Origin: Dryocola sp032000125
GTDB lineage: Bacteria > Pseudomonadota > Gammaproteobacteria > Enterobacterales > Enterobacteriaceae
Reading direction: 5' to 3'
DNA: 64,000 bases
Assembly (NCBI GenBank): GCA_032000125.1
Contig: DAMALH010000003.1
Coordinates: forward strand, 62,001 to 126,000
In this document: one piece after another, positions 39,609-48,030 of the stretch
Position numbering within the stretch: the first letter of the stretch is position 1
Layout of the letters: the number at the start of each line of letters is the position of its first letter
Translations under genes and position numbers: made by a program
The notes under the pieces: model-generated
Told to the model about the DNA's origin: nothing
Databases searched by the model: none
What the model saw: the letters and a program-made list of their open reading frames with translations, nothing else

Positions 39609-40472
39609 TCAATCCTTCAGACCGCCAGCGGTCAGGCCGTGAACCAGATAGCGCCGCACCAGCAGCGTAAACGCCACTACCGGCAGCATAACCAGCGTGC
39701 CGCTGGCGGCTATCTTGCTCCACTCCCAGCCTTCATACTGGAGAAAATTAACGATTGCCACCGGAGCCGTAACGGCCTGGGTGCGCGTCAGGATCAGGGC
39801 GTAAAAGAAATCGTTCCACGAGAAGATGAAACACAGAATGGCCGTTGCCGCGAGTCCCGGCGCAACCAGCGGCAGCGTGATGGTCCAGAAGGTACGCCAG
39901 ATAGAGCAGCCGTCAAGCCAGGCCGCTTCTTCAAGCGCTGCAGGCACCGCGGTAAAAAAGGTTTGCATCAGCCAGATAACAATGGCCAGGTTGAAGGTCA
40001 GATAAACGATGGCAAGGCCAAGTACCGTGTCCTGCAAACCGAGCCAGCGCCACGCAAGATAAAACGGAATGGTAAACGCAATCGGCGGCGCCATGCGGGT
40101 TACCAGAATCCACAGCGCTACGTGTCCGCGTCCCGGAAACTGCCAGCGCGTTAAAACCCATGCCGCAGGAACGCCGATAATCAGCGACAGTCCTGTAGAA
40201 AGTGTGCTGACCAGCAGGCTGTTGCCAAACGAATGCAGAAAAGTCCCCTGCCAAAGCGAGCGAAACGCATCAAGCGTTGGCGTAAACCACAGCGTTAAAT
40301 CAAACGCTTCCATCGCCGGGCGAAACGCCATGATCACCATCCATAAAAACGGTGACAGCACGGCAAGCAGTAACAGCCATGTCAGCACTTCCCGGCCGCC
40401 GCGCAGGCGAAACGGCTTACGTCTGCGCACGGACACCTCGTTAATATTCTCAAGCATCAGTTTTTCGCTCAT
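39609..40472 (-). CDS. ABC sugar-type permease (MalG family)
   Basis: 287 residues, six membrane segments after a basic N-terminus. EAA loop EEAAWLDGCSIWRTFWTITL at about 186-205. Start overlaps the partner permease by 23 bases; GGTGGA precedes it. Forms the inner-membrane channel with the gene at 40450. Confidence 0.87.
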   Translation of the reverse strand: MSEKLMLENINEVSVRRRKPFRLRGGREVLTWLLLLAVLSPFLWMVIMAFRPAMEAFDLTLWFTPTLDAFRSLWQGTFLHSFGNSLLVSTLSTGLSLIIGVPAAWVLTRWQFPGRGHVALWILVTRMAPPIAFTIPFYLAWRWLGLQDTVLGLAIVYLTFNLAIVIWLMQTFFTAVPAALEEAAWLDGCSIWRTFWTITLPLVAPGLAATAILCFIFSWNDFFYALILTRTQAVTAPVAIVNFLQYEGWEWSKIAASGTLVMLPVVAFTLLVRRYLVHGLTAGGLKD

Positions 40473-41355
40473 CGCTCCACCCCGCTTTGCCCACGATATA
40501 GCTCAACACGAATACCCCCACGAGAATGACCACCGCAATCGCGCTGCCATATCCCCAGTACGAGAAATTAAACGCCTGAATAAAACCGTAATAGTTAGTA
40601 ACCTCCGTCACCGAACCCGGCCCGCCGTCGGTTAGCACATAAATCAGCGGAAAAGCCTTGAAGCTGTCGATAAGCCTGAACAGCGCGCAGACCACCAGCA
40701 CCGGTTTGATATATGGCAGCACGATATAGCGGAAAATGTTACCCGGCGTAGCGCCATCGAGGCTTGCCGCCTCCAGCGGATCTTTGGGGATCATCTGCAG
40801 CGCGGCCAGCACCATCAGCATGGTAAACGGAAACCACTGCCAGATATCCGCCGCCACAATGGCCCACAGCGCGGTGGCTGGATTAGCAATAAGCGAAGGC
40901 AGCGTTATTCCCCACATCTCTAATACCTGATGCAGCGGGCTAATATCAGGGGTATAAATTATCTTCCAGATAAGCGCTACAATAATCGGCGGCAGAACCA
41001 TTGGAATAAGAAATAACGTTCTGGCGGTATGTAGCCAGGCCGATGCACCGTTGAGTAATACCGCAAGGCCCAGCCCAATGGCTACCTGAAATAACACGCT
41101 AACCAGCGACATTTTTAATTGCGTGACCACGGAATTAAGGAATCGCGGATCCTCCAGAAGCTGGCGATAATTAATTAACGGGTCGCTAAACTCAAAAGTC
41201 GCCTGGGGATTAGTCAGGCTTAACGGCGTTAAGCTTGTGATGAATAATGCGCCAGCCGGTAATAACGTAATTACTGCCAGCACCACCAGCGACGGCAGCA
41301 ATCCCGCCAGGTAAGCATTCCGCCGCTGGCTGCGCCAGTTAATATTAGCGTGCAT
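40450..41355 (-). CDS. ABC sugar-type permease (MalF/UgpA family)
   Basis: 301 residues, six membrane segments starting at AYLAGLLPSLVVLAVITLLP. EAA loop EAASLDGATPGNIFRYIVLP at about 204-223, matched to the helix pocket of the UgpC-type ATPase. Nine bases after the binding-protein gene. Confidence 0.87.
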   Translation of the reverse strand: MHANINWRSQRRNAYLAGLLPSLVVLAVITLLPAGALFITSLTPLSLTNPQATFEFSDPLINYRQLLEDPRFLNSVVTQLKMSLVSVLFQVAIGLGLAVLLNGASAWLHTARTLFLIPMVLPPIIVALIWKIIYTPDISPLHQVLEMWGITLPSLIANPATALWAIVAADIWQWFPFTMLMVLAALQMIPKDPLEAASLDGATPGNIFRYIVLPYIKPVLVVCALFRLIDSFKAFPLIYVLTDGGPGSVTEVTNYYGFIQAFNFSYWGYGSAIAVVILVGVFVLSYIVGKAGWSDERKTDA

Positions 41356-41364
41356 ACTCGCTCC

Positions 41365-42699
41365 TTAAATCTTCGCGCCCGCGCGTTTCAGGTCGGCAAT
41401 AGAAGCGGTTTGCGCCTGCTGCATCGCCTGTTTTGCTGAAAGCTGGCCGGAGACAATCAGCGCAATCGCCTTATTGAGTTGCTGATCGACCTGCGGATAA
41501 ACATCCACCGTGCGGTATTTCATGTAGCCGCCCTGCGCTGCCCGGTCCATAGCGTTTAGCGACAGTTCGGCCAAATCCACGCCGTTGATGATTTGCTTGC
41601 TGCGATAGGCTGACGAAGTGATATCGCTGCGGCGGGTTGGCGAACCGTAGCCGGCCTGAATGGCGCGCTGGGTAACCGGCCTGGAAAGCGCCCACTGGAT
41701 AAACGCCCAGGCGGCCTCTTTGTTTTTCGACCCTGCCGGAATACCCAGCCCGTGCACCGCCATGCCGGGGAAGCGTCCTGCCGGACCCTGCACCATCTGC
41801 CCAAAGCCCGCCGTTTTCAGCGTGCGGGAAGAAGCCGGATCGCCTAGTTGCGCAAGGTAGGCCAGGCTGGAATCGGAGAAGTTAACCCGCCCAAGCTTCA
41901 GCGCCTGCGTAGACTGGTCGGCGCTGTAAGTCAGCCCGCCGTTTGGCCCGAACTCGCGAATCAGGCGGGCAAAGTAATCGGCTGCCGCCACCGCTTCCGG
42001 CGTATCGAGCGTCGGGAACAGATCGTCAGGCGGATTGCGGAAGACATTGCCGCCAAAGGCCTGCAGATAGGGAATAAAGGTCCAGCCGTAGTGGCTGTCC
42101 GTCACATAGCCCGCAACGCGCTGCTTTTTATTGACCGCCTGCAGGACCTTGACCAAATCGTCGGTAGTGTCCGGGAAGGTGAAGCCTGCTTCGGTCACCA
42201 GGTCAAAACGTGACGAGCCCGCCAGCATGCCTTCCACCACCCACGGAATACCGTAAAGTTTGCCGTCCCGTCCGGTTTCCGGCGCGATTCCACCCTGCAG
42301 GAAATCGTGCACATCCCACTGCGGGCTGGTGAGGTTAGGGTTAGCGATAAACTCATCAAGCGGCGTTAACCAGCCGGAATTAATCCAGCGGCTGCTGTAG
42401 ATAAAGGTTACGTTTACCACATCATAGGCGGCGCCTTTAGTGGATAGTTCCAGATCCGCACGCTGGTTGTATACCGGGAAAGAAGGCGTATCAAGGTTCA
42501 CCTTTATGCCGGTGAGCGCCTCAAATTCCGGCAGCCACTGACGCAATAAAGTGGGATACGCGGTGCTAAACGTTGAGACATTCAGCGTTACGCCATCGTA
42601 TTTTTTTGCTCCGTTTGCGCCACGAGCAAAGGCTGGCACCATGGCGTACACCCCAAAGGCCGCCATCGCCTTTAACAAATCCCGACGTTGCATCATCAT
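41365..42699 (-). CDS. Extracellular solute-binding protein with Tat signal
   Basis: 444 residues. N-terminus MMMQRRDLLKAMAAFGVYAM carries a twin-arginine motif (QRRDLLK), so Tat export is likely; the second or third Met has better ribosome-site spacing than the first. Family 1 sugar-binding fold (LNVSTFSTAYPTLLRQWLPE, GIPWVVEGMLAGSSRFDLV, ALSRPVTQRAIQAGYGSPTR). Sugar binders are usually Sec-exported; Tat export suggests the protein folds first. Substrate unknown; the dioxygenase gene upstream is the main clue. Confidence 0.86.
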   Translation of the reverse strand: MMMQRRDLLKAMAAFGVYAMVPAFARGANGAKKYDGVTLNVSTFSTAYPTLLRQWLPEFEALTGIKVNLDTPSFPVYNQRADLELSTKGAAYDVVNVTFIYSSRWINSGWLTPLDEFIANPNLTSPQWDVHDFLQGGIAPETGRDGKLYGIPWVVEGMLAGSSRFDLVTEAGFTFPDTTDDLVKVLQAVNKKQRVAGYVTDSHYGWTFIPYLQAFGGNVFRNPPDDLFPTLDTPEAVAAADYFARLIREFGPNGGLTYSADQSTQALKLGRVNFSDSSLAYLAQLGDPASSRTLKTAGFGQMVQGPAGRFPGMAVHGLGIPAGSKNKEAAWAFIQWALSRPVTQRAIQAGYGSPTRRSDITSSAYRSKQIINGVDLAELSLNAMDRAAQGGYMKYRTVDVYPQVDQQLNKAIALIVSGQLSAKQAMQQAQTASIADLKRAGAKI

Positions 42700-42721
42700 G
42701 TTCCTTTTTTATTATGGAGAA

Positions 42722-43657
42722 TCAGGCGACGGCGCTGACGGGAGATTGCGGCTCCGGTCGGGAAACCGTTCTGCTGCGGCTGCCGTCAACGGCAACGGCG
42801 GCATCACCTTCGATGGTGACGCGGCGCACCAGACGCGGCTGGGTGCCATAGTCATTAACGGCGTAATGCTGCGTCGCACGGTTATCCCAGATAACCACGT
42901 CGTCCTGCTGCCAGCGCCAGCGCACGGTGTTTTCCAGTTGAATAACGCGGGCTTGCAGCAGTTCAAAAAGGCGGGAAGATTCGCGGCTGCTAAAGCCGGA
43001 AAGACGCTTGAAGAAATGGCCCAGCAGTAAGGCTTTCTCACCGCTTACGGGATGCACGTGAACCACCGGATGCTCGGCTTCATAAACGGCAGAAACAAAC
43101 ACTTTGCGATGATGATCCAGACGCTGCTGTTCTGCCACCAGGCGCTCGGCGCCGTAGTCATAATCATTGCTGTGCACCGCACGCAGATTTTCCACAAAGC
43201 GCTTTAACTCTTCCGGTAAGTTTTCGTATGCGGTAACGGTATTGGCCCAGACGGTATCGCCGCCGTAGGCCGGGATGGTTACCCCACGCAGGATAGAAAT
43301 TTTTGGGAAGGCTTCTACAAAGGTTACGTCGGTATGCCAGGAATCCGCGCGGCCACCGCCTTTAGACGCATCGAGTTCAAACAGTTTTGTACCGGCTGGC
43401 GACGGAACGGTAGGATGAGCCACCACTTTGCCAAATCGCGCGCCAAATGCCTGATGCGTTTCATCTGTTAATTGCGTCTGCTTACGGAAAAAGAGGACCT
43501 TATATTTCACCAGCGCGGCCTCTATTTGCGAAAAGGTTTCCGCATCAATCTCGGGCGTTATTTTAACATCCAAAATTTCGGCACCGATATTACCGGCAAC
43601 GCGGCGAATGGACAGACCGGGAAATTCAGCATCGACCTGAGAGGAATTAATCGTCAT
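42722..43657 (-). CDS. TauD/TfdA-family Fe(II)/2-oxoglutarate dioxygenase
   Basis: 311 residues. Iron ligands H108 and D110 (SWHTDVTF) and H264 (NRATQHYAV); 2-oxoglutarate arginine among R275-R279 (QPRLVRRVTIEG). Length and motif spacing follow TauD and the alkylsulfatase AtsK. Expected to hydroxylate a sulfonate, sulfate ester or similar compound and release the acid group. First gene of an operon with a carbohydrate-type ABC importer rather than the usual TauABC, which suggests an unusual substrate. Confidence 0.85.
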   Translation of the reverse strand: MTINSSQVDAEFPGLSIRRVAGNIGAEILDVKITPEIDAETFSQIEAALVKYKVLFFRKQTQLTDETHQAFGARFGKVVAHPTVPSPAGTKLFELDASKGGGRADSWHTDVTFVEAFPKISILRGVTIPAYGGDTVWANTVTAYENLPEELKRFVENLRAVHSNDYDYGAERLVAEQQRLDHHRKVFVSAVYEAEHPVVHVHPVSGEKALLLGHFFKRLSGFSSRESSRLFELLQARVIQLENTVRWRWQQDDVVIWDNRATQHYAVNDYGTQPRLVRRVTIEGDAAVAVDGSRSRTVSRPEPQSPVSAVA

Positions 43658-43797
43658 AACGGCGGGCCTTTAAATGTTAAGTGGACTCGCAGTATAGAAA
43701 CAGCAAATTAACAATTAAAAGAATCGATACTTATATGGATAGAATTTTTTTCTGGCAAAGCTAAGTTAATTTATCGCTAAGGATTGGGGATAAAAAG

Positions 43798-43818
43798 CAA
43801 CCCTCAGAAAGAGGGTTG
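43798..43818 (-). terminator. Hairpin, copy 1 of a repeated terminator
   Basis: CAACCCTC (43798-43805), loop AGAAA, GAGGGTTG (43811-43818). On the minus strand it is followed by CTTTTT, so it acts downstream of yncE. A near-identical hairpin lies 140 bases away. The interval 43658-43994 holds no gene; it also has a GGAAAAA/TTTTTCC repeat (43838-43857). Confidence 0.65.
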
Positions 43819-43957
43819 TCAGATTGCTGACAAAAAAGGAAAAAGCGTGGTTTTTCCTTCTTTGTGACGATCGGCCGAAAATCAATGAATTGATTTTCCT
43901 TGTTTTTAAATGACGGCGCCTTTTAGTTTTATCGCACTGGAAGGTTTGTCATCGGTT

Positions 43958-43984
43958 ACACAACCCTCAGAAAGAGGGTTGTGT
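43958..43984 (-). terminator. Hairpin, copy 2, directly after yncE
   Basis: ACACAACCCTC (43958-43968), loop AGAAA, GAGGGTTGTGT (43974-43984): perfect 11-base stem, ten bases past the yncE stop on the minus strand. Confidence 0.65.
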
Positions 43985-43994
43985 AAGGCAGAAA

Positions 43995-45068
43995 TTATTT
44001 AAAGCTAATACGCACCACATCATCCGGGCTGGTTGGTTCTTTATCACGCGAACCCGGCTGTTTCACGCTGACAAACAGCGTCTGGCCGTCATCAGACAAT
44101 GCAAGACTGTTCGGATGCGTTGGGGTATCGATGGTGTTAAGCACCCTGTAGGTTTTTGCATCAATCACGCTGACTTTACCCGACTCGCGGTGCGTGACGT
44201 ATACCTCGTTGCGCTGGGCGTTATACAGCACGGCCAGGGAAACCGGCAGCTCAATTTTTTTCAGCACTTTGCCGTTTTGGGTATCGACCACCAGCAGCTG
44301 CGGCGATTTTGAATCGGTGATAAACGCGCGGTGGCTGGCCGTATCCAGGCTCAGATTCAGATAGAAATGCTCGCCTTGCTGGTCGAGTTTATGACGGGAG
44401 ATAACTTTGTTTGTCGCAGTATCGATAACGATAAATTCGTTGTCTGCATTGGTCATGTAAATGCGCGAGGCTTTAGCATCGATAGCCAGACCGGTCGCAG
44501 ATTTACCTAAACCTTCAATGGTCGCGCGCAGCGTCAGATTATCGCCATCCACGACCCACAGCACGCTTGATGCGCCCAGCCCGCCAACGTAAAGGGTATT
44601 CGTCGCTTCATTAACCACCAGCTCACGCGGCGCAAACGGACGCACTTCTTTCGTACGTTTACGCTCATCCAGCACCAGAGATTTCTTCACTTCGCCAGTT
44701 TTCACATCAACCGCGGTCAGCGCGCTGCTAGTGGTGTTGCCGAGGAACAGCGTGCCCGTAATGTGATTCACCGCCATGCCGAACGGCTTCAGGTTATTGT
44801 GGATGGCCTGAGTGATTTCAAGCGTAGCCGGGTCAAGGCGATAAACTACCCCGCCCTTATCCATCTTACGGCTCTGAGACGTCGCCACGTACAGCGCAGA
44901 AGGCTCGCCGGTAATGGCCATCTCATAGGCACCTTTACCTACCGGTTTACGCTCAAGGGTGAAATTTGTATCGGCAAACAGCGAGGTGGAAAAGAGGAAG
45001 GTAGAAAGCGCAAGCACGGGTAAAACGCGACGTTTAGCCTGCGCGCAAGAGTCCATTGAAGAAAACAT
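43995..45068 (-). CDS. yncE: YncE, periplasmic seven-bladed beta-propeller
   Basis: 357 residues; E. coli YncE is 353. Start MFSSMDSCAQAKRR with GGGAG five bases upstream and a signal peptide ending near LFADTNF. YVTN-type repeats: GGVVYRLDPATLEITQAIHN, VSVIDAKTYRVLNTIDTPTH, PNSLALSDDGQTLFVSVK. E. coli YncE binds DNA and is iron-repressed; a Fur box lies upstream here too. Confidence 0.92.
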   Translation of the reverse strand: MFSSMDSCAQAKRRVLPVLALSTFLFSTSLFADTNFTLERKPVGKGAYEMAITGEPSALYVATSQSRKMDKGGVVYRLDPATLEITQAIHNNLKPFGMAVNHITGTLFLGNTTSSALTAVDVKTGEVKKSLVLDERKRTKEVRPFAPRELVVNEATNTLYVGGLGASSVLWVVDGDNLTLRATIEGLGKSATGLAIDAKASRIYMTNADNEFIVIDTATNKVISRHKLDQQGEHFYLNLSLDTASHRAFITDSKSPQLLVVDTQNGKVLKKIELPVSLAVLYNAQRNEVYVTHRESGKVSVIDAKTYRVLNTIDTPTHPNSLALSDDGQTLFVSVKQPGSRDKEPTSPDDVVRISFK

Positions 45069-45097
45069 AAATCTCCCTATGTGGGCGGGTTAATAGT

Positions 45098-45145
45098 GGT
45101 AATGATTATCATTATCCTCAAGGAAAAGTAAATAATTATCATTAA
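45098..45145. promoter_or_regulatory. Fur box (and a second partial one) before yncE
   Basis: Minus-strand sequence at 45116-45098 is GATAATGATAATCATTACC, one base off the 19-base Fur consensus. A second partial site, AATAATTATCATTAA, lies at 45131-45145. Positioned 30 bases before the yncE start. Confidence 0.85.
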
Positions 45146-45174
45146 CAAATTAACAACGGGCGATCCCGGTGTTG

Positions 45175-45209
45175 GCCCTCCTTCTCCCCCGCGCAGGAAG
45201 AAGGAGGGC
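45175..45209 (-). terminator. Hairpin after aldA
   Basis: GCCCTCCTTCT (45175-45185) pairs with AGAAGGAGGGC (45199-45209), 13-base loop, eight bases past the aldA stop on the minus strand. Little T tract. Confidence 0.6.
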
Positions 45210-45217
45210 TGCAAGGC

Positions 45218-46657
45218 CTACACCTGTAAATAAACCATCTGCGTTTGCAGATATTCATTCAGTCCGTGACGCCCGTCCGCCCCGCCAATGCCCGACTTCC
45301 GCCAGCCCGCATGGAAGCCCTGCATCGCCTCAAAGTTCTCGCGGTTGATGTAGGTTTCGCCAAACTTCAGCCCTTTGATCGCTTTCATGGCGGTGTTTAA
45401 ATCGCGGGTATAAACGGAAGAGGTCAGGCCGTAGTCGCTGTCATTAGCCATTGCTACCGCCTGCTCCAGCGTGTCGAAAGTGGTGACCGGCAGCACAGGG
45501 CCGAAAGTCTCATCATGCATGATGGACATGTCCTGGCGCACGTCCACCAGCAGCGTCGGCGGATAGAAGTAGCCTTTGCCTTCAGGCGTCTTGCCGCCGG
45601 TCAGCACGCGAGCGCCCTGGCTCACCGCTTTCGCCACTTTTTGCTCTACACGTTCAAGCGCGGCGGCGTTAATTAACGGCCCCATCGCCACGTCGTTACG
45701 CTCGCCCGTATCGCCAAAGCTCACCTGCCCGAAGGCTTCGCTCAGACGCGTAATAAACTCGTCGTAAATGCCCTTTTGCACGTAGACGCGTTCGGCACAG
45801 TTACAGACCTGGCCGGTGTTGATCATGCGTGAGTCAACAATCGCTTTTACCGCGATATCCAGATCGGCATCGTCCATCACAATCGCTGGCGCTTTGCCGC
45901 CCAGTTCCAGACAGACTTTGGTGATATTTTTCGCCGCCGCAGCCATGATTTTTTCACCCGCCGCCACGCTGCCCGTCATGCTGACCATCGCCACTTTCGG
46001 GTTACCCGCCAGCTCCTGGCCCACCGTTTCGCCACGGCCAAGCACCAGGTTAAAGACGCCTTTCGGCAGGCCGATATCGTGCACGATCTCCGCAAACGCA
46101 ATGGCGTTATTTGGCGTGAACTCACTGGGTTTGATGACGATGGTATTGCCCGTCACCAGCGCCGGAGCCAGCTTGCGGGCAATCAAAAAGAACGGGAAGT
46201 TCCAGGGCAAAATCCCTGTCGTCACGCCAAGCGCCCGCTTGAATACCAGGATATTTTCGCCGGGACGATCGCTTTGCAGAATTTCACCTTCGTAGCGGCG
46301 CGCCCACTCGGACATGTAATCAAGATAATCCGCGGTGAAAGCCACCTCAACCTCGGCCAGCTGCTGAGTTTTGCCGCCTTCGGCAACGATTAACGCGCTG
46401 ATGCTGGCCGCACGTTCACGGATACCTGCTGCAATTTTTCGCAGCCAGCCCGCACGCTCAATAGCCGGCAGCGCTTCCCAGCCGTCCTGCGCTTTCGCAG
46501 CGGCTTCAATCGCCTCTTGCGCCTGCTGCGCGCTGCCGTCCGGGATACGGGAAATCACCTCTTCCGTGGCGGGATTCACCACGTCAATCCATTGCTCGCC
46601 CTGCCAGTGAACGAACTGACCGTTGATATACATCGGGTGCTGTACGGGTGCTGTCAT
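45218..46657 (-). CDS. aldA: Lactaldehyde/glycolaldehyde dehydrogenase
   Basis: 479 residues, same length as E. coli AldA. E251 in CLELGGKAP and catalytic C285 in GQVCNCAER; NAD motif SMTGSVAAGE. Oxidises L-lactaldehyde and glycolaldehyde to lactate or glycolate in fucose, rhamnose and arabinose use. In E. coli it is a neighbour of gapC and cybB, as here at a larger distance. A partial CRP site lies about 110 bases upstream. Confidence 0.94.
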   Translation of the reverse strand: MTAPVQHPMYINGQFVHWQGEQWIDVVNPATEEVISRIPDGSAQQAQEAIEAAAKAQDGWEALPAIERAGWLRKIAAGIRERAASISALIVAEGGKTQQLAEVEVAFTADYLDYMSEWARRYEGEILQSDRPGENILVFKRALGVTTGILPWNFPFFLIARKLAPALVTGNTIVIKPSEFTPNNAIAFAEIVHDIGLPKGVFNLVLGRGETVGQELAGNPKVAMVSMTGSVAAGEKIMAAAAKNITKVCLELGGKAPAIVMDDADLDIAVKAIVDSRMINTGQVCNCAERVYVQKGIYDEFITRLSEAFGQVSFGDTGERNDVAMGPLINAAALERVEQKVAKAVSQGARVLTGGKTPEGKGYFYPPTLLVDVRQDMSIMHDETFGPVLPVTTFDTLEQAVAMANDSDYGLTSSVYTRDLNTAMKAIKGLKFGETYINRENFEAMQGFHAGWRKSGIGGADGRHGLNEYLQTQMVYLQV

Positions 46658-46765
46658 GACCGACTCCTGTATGTGCAGAGTGAATGCGTTTTGTTATGCG
46701 CAGGTAAAATATTTGTAATCACTTTAGGCGTCAAACGCGGGCGTTCGGGCAAAACGGTCATGTTT

Positions 46766-46781
46766 TGTGATGGCACTCAAT
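46766..46781 (-). promoter_or_regulatory. Possible CRP site upstream of aldA
   Basis: TGTGA-TGGCAC-TCAAT: perfect left half, three of five matches in the right half. E. coli aldA is known to be CRP-controlled. Confidence 0.4.
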
Positions 46782-46829
46782 AAAATCGGCGCGTGAGGGC
46801 GAATTTATTTACAGATTAACAACATGAGC

Positions 46830-46866
46830 TTGACCGTTTCAGATGGCAGCCATGTAAAACGGTCAA
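46830..46866. promoter_or_regulatory. Inverted repeat TTGACCGTTT/AAACGGTCAA
   Basis: TTGACCGTTT (46830-46839) and AAACGGTCAA (46857-46866), 17-base spacer, 12 bases past the SorC gene stop on the minus strand; a third copy AAAACGGTCA lies at 46751-46760, closer to aldA. Either a terminator for the SorC gene or operators for aldA. Confidence 0.45.
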
Positions 46867-46877
46867 TTCGGGCAGGT

Positions 46878-47822
46878 TCAGAGCAGTTCTCGAGCGGTGG
46901 GATAATCGGTGATTAATACGTCAATGTAGCCGCCGTTAAGCGCGCCGCGAATAGCGTTTGCTTTGTCGCTGCCGCCGGCAAGCGCAACCACGTGCGGACA
47001 GGCGCGGACCTGGCTTAGCTCCATGCCAATAACGGGATCTTCATCTTTGCTCAGTACCGGTTCCCCCTGCGCGTTGAAGTAGTGCAGGCAAATATCCCCG
47101 ACCGCGCCCCGTTCGGCGAGCGTCTGAAGCATTTTTTCTCCGTAGTAGTTTCCGGAGTTTTTCAGCAACTGCGAAGGCTCCAGCTCCCCGATGCCGACGA
47201 TGGCGACATCCACCTCAGCAAATTTTTTCACCACTTCGGCCACGTCTTCACTGGCGACAAGCCTTGCGCGTTCATCAACCGAATGTTCAATGCTCTGGGC
47301 GGGCAGCAGCCAGGCCGGGCAGTCAAGCTGGGCCGCCAGATTTTGCGTCAGGATCGTCGCCTGCACGTTGCCATTCGGCCCCACGCCGCCGAGCAGTTGA
47401 ATAACGCCCTGCGCTTTGATGCTTTGCGGATGCAGTTCATCCACCATTGCGCGGATGGTGCTGCTCCAGGAAGAAATACCGACCAGGTCGTTTACCCGCA
47501 GGCGCGTTTCGACGTAGTGGGCGGCGGCGCTGCCGATGGCGTGTTTGATCTGCGCGCCCGTGGCGGGTTCATCCACATCCACCACCACCGCCTGGCGAAT
47601 GCCGTACTTCTGCTCAATAGACTGTTCAAGCGAGAGAAATATATTGGCGGGCTGGATAACGCTTATCTTCACCACCCCTTCTTTCTGGCTGCGGGTAATC
47701 GCGCGGGAAACAAAAGACTGCGAAAGATTCAGCAGCCCTGCAATTTCCGATTGTTTCATGCCGTCGACGTAATACAGCGTCGCGATTTTTACCAACAGCC
47801 GTTGTTCATCCTGCTTTGACAT
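46878..47822 (-). CDS. SorC/DeoR-type sugar-binding transcriptional regulator
   Basis: 314 residues. N-terminal helix-turn-helix (YYVDGMKQSEIAGLLNLSQS, FVSRAITRSQKEG) and SorC ligand domain (LVGISSWSSTIRAMVDEL, QGVIQLLGGVGPNGNVQ). Relatives such as LsrR and DeoR-type SorC bind phosphorylated sugars. Divergent from the sugar importer operon, which it should control through the palindrome at 48003-48018. Confidence 0.87.
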   Translation of the reverse strand: MSKQDEQRLLVKIATLYYVDGMKQSEIAGLLNLSQSFVSRAITRSQKEGVVKISVIQPANIFLSLEQSIEQKYGIRQAVVVDVDEPATGAQIKHAIGSAAAHYVETRLRVNDLVGISSWSSTIRAMVDELHPQSIKAQGVIQLLGGVGPNGNVQATILTQNLAAQLDCPAWLLPAQSIEHSVDERARLVASEDVAEVVKKFAEVDVAIVGIGELEPSQLLKNSGNYYGEKMLQTLAERGAVGDICLHYFNAQGEPVLSKDEDPVIGMELSQVRACPHVVALAGGSDKANAIRGALNGGYIDVLITDYPTARELL

Positions 47823-47980
47823 AACGCCTCCTGAGTCTTCTCAGTATTTTTATTCAACTGCGAATAAATAACAAGATAAGGGGCTTTTTGCGGCTTAATC
47901 GAACAATCTGTGATCGCATTCTCCTTTTCATCATTTCCACGATTTCCCCATGGACAGATGCAAAAACGGGGCATATCGTT

Positions 47981-48020
47981 ACATTGAATAATAAATCATG
48001 CTTGAATATATATTCAATGT
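47981..48020. promoter_or_regulatory. SorC operator region before the sugar operon
   Basis: ACATTGAATA (47981-47990) and TATTCAATGT (48011-48020) are inverted arms; inside lies TTGAATATATATTCAA (48003-48018), a perfect 16-base palindrome ending just before the GGAG ribosome site of the binding-protein gene. Confidence 0.7.
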
Positions 48021-48030
48021 GGAGATAAAA

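Noticed and set aside
47082..47819. 245-codon frame antisense to the SorC gene
   Set aside because: Shadow frame; SorC domains are clear on the minus strand.
47909..47925. Possible CRP site upstream of the sugar operon
   Set aside because: Only the left half TGTGA matches; right half is poor.
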